Below the pieces are notes generated by a model, which was given only the letters and a program-made list of their open reading frames with translations, had not been told where the DNA came from and searched no databases. The position numbers and the translations under genes are program-made. From Bacteroidota bacterium (GTDB lineage: Bacteria; Bacteroidota; Bacteroidia; Chitinophagales; Chitinophagaceae), in assembly GCA_016711825.1 (NCBI GenBank), contig JADJSG010000004.1, positions 124,001 to 188,000 on the forward strand: a stretch of DNA of 64,000 nt, in the 5' to 3' direction. Shown in pieces: positions 56,659 to 64,000 of this stretch; within the stretch, counting starts at the first letter, position 1, and each line of letters opens with the position of its first letter.

Positions 56659-58002
56659 ATGGATATTCAACAAAATCTACCTAACTACCTTGAGCGATTA
56701 AAGATAAAAACCCTCAATGCTATGCAGCTAGCTGCCCTTGAGGCAACAGCAATGCATCCTGAACTTATATTGCTTTCAAACACAGGCTCTGGCAAAACAT
56801 TAGCCTTTTTGCTTGCTATGTTAAGTCATATCGACGAAAACAATCCACATACACAGGTCCTCATTATGGTACCTTCTCGCGAGCTTGTATTGCAAATCGA
56901 TGAAGTATTTCGAAAAATGGGTACTCCTTTTAAAGTGACCCTATGTTATGGAGGTCATAAGCGTGAAATAGAAGAACAAAATCTTGTGCAGGCACCTGTT
57001 ATTATTATTGGCACAGCGGGTCGTTTAGCCGATCATATCAGACGAAGAAATATTGAAACTGATTCAATACACTTATTGATATTAGATGAGTTTGATAAAA
57101 GTATGGAGCTTGGGTTTCATGAAGAAATGGCCTTTATCATTCAATCCTTAAAAAATGTAACCCGTAAAATATTAACCTCTGCTACAGCCACAGATCAATT
57201 ACCTGAACTCTTTCAATTGCATGAACCTCATCAGCTTAACTACATCCTTGCTGGTGAAGAAGCATCGAACTTTGCGTTGGAAATGTTCACCCTTTTTTCT
57301 CCCGAAAAAGATAAAATAAATACCCTGTTCAACTTCCTTTGTTATGCCAACAATCGCCCCTGTATCGTATTTTGCAATCATCGGGATGCTGTAGAACGTG
57401 TAGCTCAACTGATTGCAGAAAAAGGAATACGTACAACTTTTTATCATGGCGGTATGGAACAACGCGAAAGGGAAAGTGAATTGTGTATGTTTAAAAATGG
57501 AACTTCTAATGTACTTATCACCACTGACCTGGCCTCACGAGGTCTTGATATTGCGGGCATTCGTTATATCATACATTATCACCCACCCATGAGCGAAGAG
57601 GTTTTTACTCACCGCAACGGTCGTACTGCACGTATGAATGATTTTGGCACTGCTATTTTATTGATTTCTGAAGAAGAAAAAATACCAGATTTTATTGTTG
57701 ATGAAATACAAGATATAGATATTCCTGAAAGTAATCCCCTGCCTTTAAAAACCCAATGGAATACTTTACACATATCACTGGGCAAAAAAGATAAAGTAAA
57801 TAAGATTGACATTGTGGGTTTTCTTTCTCAGGTGGCGGGACTTAAAAAAGATGATATTGGACTGATTGAAGTAAAGGATTATTATGCTTTTGCAGCAGTG
57901 CGTAAAAATAAAATCAATGAAACCCTACGCTTGATCAAAGATCATAAATTGAAAGGCAAGAAAGTGAAAGTGGATGTGGCTTTAGCGATGGTAAGTAGTT
58001 AG
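56659..58002 (+). CDS. DEAD-box-type RNA helicase with DbpA-like C-terminal domain
   Basis: 447 residues. Helicase motifs in order: NTGSGKT (about 40-46), VPSRELVLQI, TAGRLADHI, LDEFDK with DEFD at 143-146 in place of DEAD, SATA, VFCNH, TDLASRGLDI and HRNGRTAR. The last ~80 residues (LHISLGKKDKVNKIDIVGFLSQVAGLKKDDIGLIEVKDYYAFAAV) resemble the DbpA RNA-recognition domain that targets 23S rRNA helix 92, suggesting a role in 50S assembly. The DEFD variant is a known tolerable change but is unusual for DbpA. No Q-motif anomaly is obvious. Confidence 0.9.
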   Translation: MDIQQNLPNYLERLKIKTLNAMQLAALEATAMHPELILLSNTGSGKTLAFLLAMLSHIDENNPHTQVLIMVPSRELVLQIDEVFRKMGTPFKVTLCYGGHKREIEEQNLVQAPVIIIGTAGRLADHIRRRNIETDSIHLLILDEFDKSMELGFHEEMAFIIQSLKNVTRKILTSATATDQLPELFQLHEPHQLNYILAGEEASNFALEMFTLFSPEKDKINTLFNFLCYANNRPCIVFCNHRDAVERVAQLIAEKGIRTTFYHGGMEQRERESELCMFKNGTSNVLITTDLASRGLDIAGIRYIIHYHPPMSEEVFTHRNGRTARMNDFGTAILLISEEEKIPDFIVDEIQDIDIPESNPLPLKTQWNTLHISLGKKDKVNKIDIVGFLSQVAGLKKDDIGLIEVKDYYAFAAVRKNKINETLRLIKDHKLKGKKVKVDVALAMVSS

Positions 58003-58006
58003 GGGA

Positions 58007-58155
<149 letters not shown>

Positions 58156-58161
58156 GGGTAA

Positions 58162-58464
58162 CTAATATGGTTTATACTTACTTTTACCCTCAAGCCAATT
58201 GCTGTATTCCATATTTGCTAAGCGAAACTTTATGGGTATATGGGTTTGCTTTTCAAGTTTCAATTCTTGTTTGCAAAAAAAACCATAGTTGCAGGTTGCA
58301 AAATTGGATGGTATGAAAGAATGAAATACAAATGGGGTATCTGTTTTAGAAAAAACAAAGGTGTGTTTTGCAGATTTTATTTTTTTGATTTGCGGATGAA
58401 CTGTATTCAAAAAATGAAAATTGAATAGGGTCAGAAGAAAATAAAAATAGTATGATTTCAACAC
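58162..58464 (-). CDS. Small secreted or membrane protein, unknown function
   Basis: 100 residues with a hydrophobic N-terminal segment (YYFYFLLTLFNFHFLNTVHPQ) fit for a signal peptide. The mature part ends NYGFFCKQELKLEKQTHIPIKFRLANMEYSNWLEGK, a pattern I recall from short hypothetical proteins of Bacteroidota ('gfFCr.E.k.ek.t.iplrFRlg..eYvn.LEGK'). No enzyme motif. The gene converges with the helicase gene and ends just after the heptamer array. Confidence 0.7.
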   Translation of the reverse strand: MLKSYYFYFLLTLFNFHFLNTVHPQIKKIKSAKHTFVFSKTDTPFVFHSFIPSNFATCNYGFFCKQELKLEKQTHIPIKFRLANMEYSNWLEGKSKYKPY

Positions 58465-58678
58465 TTTTATAACTGTATATTTAATTTAAAATTAAGCTAA
58501 ATTATTTTACGCAATGCATTTAAAAGGTAAATGAATTAAAAATAGTTTTGCGCAAAATCAATTGTCACAGGTATTCAAACCAGATTTTACAATTGGTGTT
58601 ACTCATATTAGTTGAACACAGCAAACACATTGGTATAATATTCATCCTTTTTACATTTCTTCTTATTATTTTTACCTC

Positions 58679-60343
58679 ATGATCACCCAAACCCTTTATC
58701 ATTACATCATTGATATATTAAATGAAAAAACATATCCTGCCTGTATTGTAATAGAAAATGACCGTATAATTTCTATTAGCGAAACCAATGAACCATGCAC
58801 CCATTTTATATTACCGGGGTTTATAGATGCCCATGTACATATTGAAAGTTCAATGCTCATACCCAGTGAGTTTGCCCGTATGGCTGTGAAACATGGTACT
58901 GTAGCCACCGTTAGCGATCCGCATGAAATTGCCAATGTGATGGGGGTTGAAGGTGTGGAATATATGTTAAACAATGCCAAGAAAGTGCCTTTCAAATTTC
59001 ATTTTGGTGCACCATCTTGTGTACCTGCTACTACATTTGAAACAGCAGGTGACACGATAGATGCCATAGCAATCGAAAAACTGCTTGTGCGAGATGATAT
59101 TTATTATCTCTCCGAAATGATGAATTACCCAGGTGTATTGTATGAAGATGAAGAGGTGATGAAAAAAATAAATGCCGCACATAAAGTAGGCAAACCTATT
59201 GATGGTCATGCACCTGGCTTAAGAGGTTCAGATGCAGCTAAGTATATACACGCAGGTATCAGCACCGACCATGAATGTACAACCTATGAAGAGGCCAAGG
59301 AGAAGTTATCACTTGGTATGAAGATACTTATACGTGAAGGAAGTGCCGCTAAAAATTTTGATGCTTTGATTCCTTTGTTAGAGGCTCATGAAAACGATAT
59401 CATGTTTTGTTGCGATGACAAACATCCCGACGAATTGGAACTTTATCATATCAATCAACATGTAAAAAGAAGTATAGCATTTGGCAACAGCTTATATAAA
59501 ACATTAAAAGCTGCTTGTATCAATCCCATATTGCATTATAAACTTGATGTTGGAAGTTTGCAAGTTGGAGATAAAGCTGATTTTATTGTTGTAGAATCCT
59601 TAGAAAATTTTGAGATTTTGCAAACAGTGATTGATGGGGTTGTGGTATATGAAAATGGAAAATCATTGATACAATCAGTGGAAGAACAGGTGATCAATCA
59701 ATTTAATTGTCATCCAAAAAAAGTAAGTGATTTTGAAATTAACATAGATGATAGATTTTTTGAAGACAGTATAAATGATGGATTGCAAGCAGGTAATATT
59801 AAAGTGATAGAAGCTTTAGAAGGTCAACTGATCACCAACACCTTATTGATGAAGCCTAAAATAGAGAACAATCAATTTGTGAGTGATATTGAAAATGATA
59901 TTTTAAAAATAGTAGTTGTCAATCGTTACAGTGAACAAGCAGTAGCAAAAGCATTTATTAAAAATATAGGTTTAAAAAAAGGAGCTATTGCAAGTACGGT
60001 TGCGCACGATAGTCACAACATCATTTGCGTTGGCACCCATGATGTTGATATTTGCCAAGCAGTGAATGCCCTTATTGAATGTAAGGGTGGTATCGTGGCT
60101 GTTGGCGATGGCGAAAAACATATCCTCCCCTTGCCTGTAGCAGGACTCATGAGTAATGACAAAGCCGAAAAAGTGGCTACGGCTTATGCCCATATTGATC
60201 AAAAAGCTAAAATGTTAGGTACTCCTTTGCATGCACCTTTTATGACACTTTCTTTTATGGCTTTATTGGTTATTCCTGATCTTAAACTCAGTGACAAAGG
60301 GCTTTTTGATGGACAAAAATTTACATTTACTTCATTGTATTAA
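58679..60343 (+). CDS. ade: Adenine deaminase
   Basis: 554 residues, the amidohydrolase-type enzyme turning adenine into hypoxanthine and ammonia (purine salvage). Metal site GFIDAHVHIESSML (His52, His54), then AVKHGTVATVSDPHEIANV, VPATTFETAG, GHAPGL and DHECTTYEEA. The end AHDSHNIICVGTHDVDI and LPVAGLMSNDKAE fits Ade rather than dihydroorotase or ureases. Full length. The next gene starts 9 bp downstream. Confidence 0.95.
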   Translation: MITQTLYHYIIDILNEKTYPACIVIENDRIISISETNEPCTHFILPGFIDAHVHIESSMLIPSEFARMAVKHGTVATVSDPHEIANVMGVEGVEYMLNNAKKVPFKFHFGAPSCVPATTFETAGDTIDAIAIEKLLVRDDIYYLSEMMNYPGVLYEDEEVMKKINAAHKVGKPIDGHAPGLRGSDAAKYIHAGISTDHECTTYEEAKEKLSLGMKILIREGSAAKNFDALIPLLEAHENDIMFCCDDKHPDELELYHINQHVKRSIAFGNSLYKTLKAACINPILHYKLDVGSLQVGDKADFIVVESLENFEILQTVIDGVVVYENGKSLIQSVEEQVINQFNCHPKKVSDFEINIDDRFFEDSINDGLQAGNIKVIEALEGQLITNTLLMKPKIENNQFVSDIENDILKIVVVNRYSEQAVAKAFIKNIGLKKGAIASTVAHDSHNIICVGTHDVDICQAVNALIECKGGIVAVGDGEKHILPLPVAGLMSNDKAEKVATAYAHIDQKAKMLGTPLHAPFMTLSFMALLVIPDLKLSDKGLFDGQKFTFTSLY

Positions 60344-60352
60344 TTTTATCGT

Positions 60353-61279
60353 ATGAAAAAAATATTCTTTCTTTTTGGACTTTTATATTCACTAAGTTCT
60401 AAAGGCCAATTGCCCGAAACGGTCATCTATTTGTTTGATGTACAAAAAAGCGTTAAAGGTTTAACCCTTAGTCATCCAAAAATCATATCGAAAAAAAAGG
60501 GGTATAACAACCAACCTTACTTCACCATGGATGGTGATTATTTGTTTTATGTAAGTGCAATAGACACCGTGAACATTGAGTTGTATAAAGTAGCTATGCA
60601 AAAAAAGAAATACAAAAGCAAGCGTATCACGCATACCAAAGAAGCAGAATATTCGCCCAAATACACCCCTGACATGGAACATATTTCTTGTGTTCGTGTA
60701 GAGCAGGATCGAAAAACACAACATTTTTATTCATATACCCTAAAGGGCAAAAAACCAATCAATATTTTGCCTAAACTAAGCAGTATAGGTTATTACGAAT
60801 GGCTCAACCAAAATGAGGTATTATCCTTTGAACTGCCTGAACCTTTTTACCTCGTGAAACATCATATTTCATTGGGTCGTGCAGATACATTAGCGACAGA
60901 TATTGGAAGAACATTTTATCATCTTCGTGCGAAAGGCAAAGTGGTGTATGTAGACAAATCAGACAGCAATAAATGGGTGATAAGAACCATTGCCAGCGAG
61001 AATCTTAAAACCTTTAATAAAAAAATGAATGTCCCAAACCCCTTGCTTACTGAAACATTACCCCATGAAGAAGATTATTGTTTCACCCAGGATGGGAGTA
61101 TACTGATGGGTCATGAAGGCATATTGTACATTAAGAAAAATCCATTTCGCAATGCAAATGCTACTTGGGATGAAGTGATAGATTTAAAAACTTTTGGTAT
61201 TGAAAAATTCTATCGAATAGCCATGTCGGTTGACAATACTAAACTTGCAGTGGTTGCGTATACGGGTAAAAAGCCATAA
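60353..61279 (+). CDS. Secreted TolB-like beta-propeller protein
   Basis: 308 residues with signal peptide MKKIFFLFGLLYSLSSKGQ. Strand repeats resemble TolB/WD40-like blades: YNNQPYFTMDGDYLFYVSAID, EAEYSPKYTPDMEHISCVRVEQD, SSIGYYEWLNQNEVLSFELPEP, RIAMSVDNTKLAVVAYTGK. No catalytic residues recognised; probably a binding or scaffold propeller in the periplasm. Nine bp after ade, so probably co-transcribed, though a functional link is not obvious. Confidence 0.8.
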   Translation: MKKIFFLFGLLYSLSSKGQLPETVIYLFDVQKSVKGLTLSHPKIISKKKGYNNQPYFTMDGDYLFYVSAIDTVNIELYKVAMQKKKYKSKRITHTKEAEYSPKYTPDMEHISCVRVEQDRKTQHFYSYTLKGKKPINILPKLSSIGYYEWLNQNEVLSFELPEPFYLVKHHISLGRADTLATDIGRTFYHLRAKGKVVYVDKSDSNKWVIRTIASENLKTFNKKMNVPNPLLTETLPHEEDYCFTQDGSILMGHEGILYIKKNPFRNANATWDEVIDLKTFGIEKFYRIAMSVDNTKLAVVAYTGKKP

Positions 61280-61309
61280 TAACCACTTGTTATCCATTTA
61301 ACATTGATA

Positions 61310-61365
61310 CCGATTGGATAGTTATTAATGACCCACCATGATGTCAAAAACAAGTATCCAATCGG
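61310..61365. repeat. 11-bp inverted repeat in the gap after the TolB-like gene
   Basis: CCGATTGGATA at 61310-61320 and its exact complement TATCCAATCGG at 61355-61365, 34 bp apart. It could form a stem with an irregular loop; purpose unknown. Confidence 0.6.
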
Positions 61366-61452
61366 CAAATGCCCTTTATGAAATGATGATGGCAGTATGA
61401 ATGACCATTCAAAATACATAATGATATAAATTCATCGAAAACATGCTAAATA

Positions 61453-61911
61453 CTAAGCACTAACCAATGCATCACGCAGTGATTTTACTTTATTGTGGTC
61501 TGCAACAATCAAATGATATTGCGCCCTAATCATGCTTTGTTGTTCAGTGGTAATATCATTTAAATTATTTTTCAATACCTCATTATAAGCATTGACAGCG
61601 GTATCTTCTCCGTATTCACATGAGTCAAGAATTGCTTTACGGTCATTACCAGTGAGGGCTGCCTTAACATCCATCCAAACCCTAAAAAACTTACCTGATA
61701 TCATTGTACCTTCAGCTATTTTGCCACCAAGCTTTGTTACCTCGATAACTAATTCTTGTTTACATTTTTGGCTTGTGGATGTAAAATCTGTAAAAAGTGA
61801 TTTCAAATCTTGCTCTTTTGATTCTTTTGAGGCTGTTTCATAGCCTTCAATTCTTTCGTTATTGATTGTGATGAGTGAGTTTAACACTTCTATTGTTTTG
61901 TTATTTTCCAT
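61453..61911 (-). CDS. DUF2383 (PA2169-type) four-helix-bundle protein
   Basis: 152 residues, no signal peptide. Ferritin-like helices: EVLNSLITINNERIEGYETASKE, LKSLFTDFTSTSQKCKQELVIEV, GDRKAILDS-like GNDRKAILDSCEYGEDTAVNAYNEVL, and IRAQYHLIVADHNKVKSLRDAL. The family is stress-associated in proteobacteria and Bacteroidota, function unknown. It belongs to a minus-strand group of stress-type genes (61.4-64 kb). Confidence 0.9.
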   Translation of the reverse strand: MENNKTIEVLNSLITINNERIEGYETASKESKEQDLKSLFTDFTSTSQKCKQELVIEVTKLGGKIAEGTMISGKFFRVWMDVKAALTGNDRKAILDSCEYGEDTAVNAYNEVLKNNLNDITTEQQSMIRAQYHLIVADHNKVKSLRDALVSA

Positions 61912-62000
61912 TTTGTTTTTGAATGTTTTAAATGATGAGGAGATGACTAATGTGTATAAGAAATTTATGAAGAATGAAGTTTGTATGTTATTGATTAAAT

Positions 62001-62582
62001 TTATTTATTGTCGCTTTCTTTCTTACACATTTCAGCTTGTTCAAGGTGTTTTCTCAGTGTAGGTAAGGTATTGGATGCCCATGCTTTGATATCACTATCA
62101 TTGCCATCATTAGCTGCTTTTTCAAAAAGGTCAACTGCATTTTTGTGATCTTTTACCATTTTTTCGCTATACTCTTTATCGAAATCACTTACTGATTTAT
62201 CATTCATTTTTTTGTAATCATCCATAGCATCATTGGTTGTAGAAGTGGGAAGCGTCATATTTTTACTTTTTGCCAAAGCAATTAAATCATTCAATGATTT
62301 ACTGTGAGCATCTTCCATCATTTTGCCTAATTCTTTTACACTTTTCAAGGTGCCTTTTTGCTGTGCTAATTTCCCCAGGTTGACTTCTTCCATATTTATT
62401 TCAGCAGCATTCACTAAAAATTTAGCATCTTTTTCATTTTTATTATCATCAAATTTTTCTTCATTGCTTTCTAAAGCAATTACTTTGGTATCTTCAGGTT
62501 TATTATCAGTGCATGATATAGCGCCTATCATAAAAACAAGTATAAGTGTGGTTTGGATCAAAATTGATTTGTAATTTTTCAT
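62001..62582 (-). CDS. DUF4142 lipoprotein
   Basis: 193 residues. Signal peptide with lipobox GAISC (Cys24), acidic linker, then a ferritin-like DUF4142 bundle: DAKFLVNAAEINMEEVNLGKLAQQKGTLKSVKELGKMMEDAHSKSLNDLIALAKSKN and the second helix pair KMNDKSVSDFDKEYSEKMVKDHKNAVDLFEKAAND. Predicted periplasmic or outer-membrane lipoprotein; function not established. 89 bp separates it from the DUF2383 gene. Confidence 0.9.
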   Translation of the reverse strand: MKNYKSILIQTTLILVFMIGAISCTDNKPEDTKVIALESNEEKFDDNKNEKDAKFLVNAAEINMEEVNLGKLAQQKGTLKSVKELGKMMEDAHSKSLNDLIALAKSKNMTLPTSTTNDAMDDYKKMNDKSVSDFDKEYSEKMVKDHKNAVDLFEKAANDGNDSDIKAWASNTLPTLRKHLEQAEMCKKESDNK

Positions 62583-62737
62583 TTTAATAGTTTTTTTTAA
62601 TGTTAATTTTTATTGTTAGAGTAAAGAAAATTGAGATGTATGATATTTTATAATAAGTAGGAATAAAAACTGTTTGAGCATTTTTATGCAGGCATTCAAT
62701 TGACATTTCTCCACTATAAAATAAATAAAATGGTTTT

Positions 62738-63286
62738 TTATCTGTAAATTTCAAGGCCATTGTTTGTACGCCAGTTATTTTCAAAGTATTCTGCATCCTC
62801 ATCATTACGGGGTCGAACACCCAATACAACATGACCATTTTTTATACCCGTTTCATATAACTTAGCACGGTCTTCAGGAATACCTGAACCTACCAAAGCC
62901 CCAATAACGCCACCTGCTATACCACCTGCACCAGCACCAGCTAAGCCGGCTGCTATTGGTCCAGCAATTAAAACACCAAGTCCCGGTATCACTAAACTGG
63001 TTCCAATGGCTGCAATTACTCCTGCTATAGCACCAATAGTACCTCCAATAGCTGAACCAGTACCTGCACCTTCGGCAGCCCTTGTCAATTCAGTTTCTAC
63101 AACATCACCTGTATAGTAATTTTTTTTGGTATCGTTTGACATCACTAAATTAATGTCATCTTTTGCATAACCTCTCTCATGCAAAGTATTATAGGCCTTT
63201 TCAGTGCTTTCGCGATCGCGAAACATTCCTGTTAACATGCCATTTTCTGTGGTATTTCCTGCCACTTGTTGTTGATTGTTTTCCAT
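62738..63286 (-). CDS. General-stress-type protein with glycine-zipper membrane segment
   Basis: 182 residues. The first part, GMFRDRESTEKAYNTLHERGYAKDDINLVMSNDTKKN (about 19-56), is the 17M-like general stress domain. A very glycine/alanine-rich segment (GTGSAIGGTIGAIAGVIAAIG..., about 76-135) is a glycine zipper or membrane-inserting hairpin. The end (GIPEDRAKLYETGIKNGHVVLGVRPRNDEDAEYFENNW) repeats an acidic 'eD..yYe.gi..G..lv.v' module. Likely responds to osmotic or envelope stress. Confidence 0.8.
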   Translation of the reverse strand: MENNQQQVAGNTTENGMLTGMFRDRESTEKAYNTLHERGYAKDDINLVMSNDTKKNYYTGDVVETELTRAAEGAGTGSAIGGTIGAIAGVIAAIGTSLVIPGLGVLIAGPIAAGLAGAGAGGIAGGVIGALVGSGIPEDRAKLYETGIKNGHVVLGVRPRNDEDAEYFENNWRTNNGLEIYR

Positions 63287-63342
63287 TTTATTTTGTTTTT
63301 TAATGATTAAAATTTTTTATTTTATAATGATTTATTATGATT

Positions 63343-63462
63343 CTAGTTACATTGTCCTAAAACAATCCAAATAATAACAAAAACGATTATTGTGCCGATA
63401 CATCCTCCGCCTAACTTTTTGGCTCCATAGCCTGCAATAAGCGTTTTAAATAAATTGTTCAT
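63343..63462 (-). CDS. 39-residue small membrane protein
   Basis: MNNLFKTLIAGYGAKKLGGGCIG followed by a hydrophobic helix (TIIVFVIIWIVLG) and a short QCN end. ATG 63462, stop 63345-63343. Similar short proteins with the AGYGAKKLGGGC segment are common in Bacteroidota as far as I recall. Too short for routine gene calling. It lies 56 bp upstream of the glycine-zipper gene in the stress group. Confidence 0.7.
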   Translation of the reverse strand: MNNLFKTLIAGYGAKKLGGGCIGTIIVFVIIWIVLGQCN

Positions 63463-63698
63463 GTTGTTTTTACTTTTGTTTTCTGGGTTATATAATGGAT
63501 GATATTCATAGGTAAATTATATTCGCTACATTCAAATTGAATATTTTTTAAACAAGCGTTTAACTATATTCAAAATATTGGAAATAAGCCTTTATTGAGA
63601 TGAACTGGCATAGAGAACAATAAGTATCTATTTTAATTCATTGTATTATCTATTTTTATCTACCTTGTAATTTTTCTTTAAAAGGTCATTGATGGTCA

Positions 63699-64000
63699 TT
63701 ATTTACTTTTACCGTTTCCTTTTGCTTGACTCCCTTTATTTCGATGCTGGGTATCTTGGTTTTGATTTTTATTAGCATGCTCATCTGTCACTTCCTTTGC
63801 ATTGCCACCTTCATTGCGTGTAGGATTTGTTAATCCGATAGTTGATTGGGTAGGATCTTGCTTGTTGATGTCATGATTTATATTACCTTCTTCATCTAGG
63901 GAAGAATCATTTAAAATAAAATCATTCTTTGCTTCTATGGTTCTTTTTTGACTTTCCGTTTCTTCATTCTCACCAACTTCATGTTTTTTGATTTGATTTG
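63699..64000 (-). CDS. Hydrophilic low-complexity protein, 5' end outside window
   Basis: The last 99 codons are present; the start is beyond the window. Composition is dominated by Asn, Gln, Lys, Glu and Asp, with SIG/GLTNPTRNEGGN in the middle and a basic end (NKGSQAKGNGKSK). No hydrophobic segment, no known motif. This resembles intrinsically disordered stress or desiccation proteins; it sits upstream of the other stress-type genes on the same strand. Confidence 0.6.
   Translation of the reverse strand, partial: NQIKKHEVGENEETESQKRTIEAKNDFILNDSSLDEEGNINHDINKQDPTQSTIGLTNPTRNEGGNAKEVTDEHANKNQNQDTQHRNKGSQAKGNGKSK

Overview
The window is about 64 kb of an AT-rich genome from a member of the Bacteroidota. 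Evidence for this is: Por-type (T9SS) C-terminal sorting domains on several secreted proteins (type A on the CotH-like proteins, type B on the kelch protein); families largely confined to that phylum (DUF4270, DUF3667, CotH with lamin-tail domains); and several promoters with the phylum's -7 box TAnnTTTG just upstream of start codons. A Chitinophagales-like lineage is plausible but I cannot fix the genus. I saw no rRNA, tRNA, CRISPR array, prophage or complete insertion sequence other than a RAYT-type transposase.

Layout. 1-6.8 kb: tail of a T9SS protein, enolase, then a DUF58 / transglutaminase / MoxR ATPase operon whose DUF58 gene is broken by three frameshifts. 7.2-9.1 kb: a small accessory patch with a GNAT acetyltransferase and a DUF2188 / TIR-like two-gene unit. 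9.3-14.4 kb: glmS, a DUF4270 lipoprotein and a single-domain glycogen synthase, divergent from panC. 14.6-16.7 kb: a PhaE-like polyhydroxyalkanoate synthase subunit divergent from a PhaJ-type hydratase. 16.7-26.3 kb: housekeeping and conserved genes (YkuK-like, CoA-binding, beta-CASP nuclease, beta-propellers, a one-POTRA Omp85-like barrel, NAD kinase, a 2-hydroxyacid dehydrogenase). 26.4-33.8 kb: a DUF2167 membrane protein followed by two tandem CotH proteins with near-identical 3' ends. 34-42 kb: POT transporter, S20, a cytochrome c / copper-monooxygenase lipoprotein, YihY, a frameshifted T9SS protein, a RAYT with REP-like hairpins, and an SDR. 42-46.7 kb: a disrupted secreted beta-propeller protein and a frameshifted queA. 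46.8-61.3 kb: ALDH7, a kelch / T9SS type B protein, membrane proteins, ClpB, a secreted Zn-protease, a DbpA-like helicase and adenine deaminase. 61.4-64 kb: a minus-strand group of stress-type proteins running off the window.

Four otherwise recognisable genes carry frame breaks (DUF58, the T9SS protein, the VPS10-like propeller, queA). Four of the six breaks are corrected by one A in a short A-run, so residual sequencing error and real decay must be told apart. The best candidates for undescribed biology are the DUF2188 / TIR-like pair, the PhaE-like protein without a nearby PhaC, the RAYT/REP locus with a 34-bp perfect palindrome in the adjacent signal-peptide region, and the converted CotH tandem.
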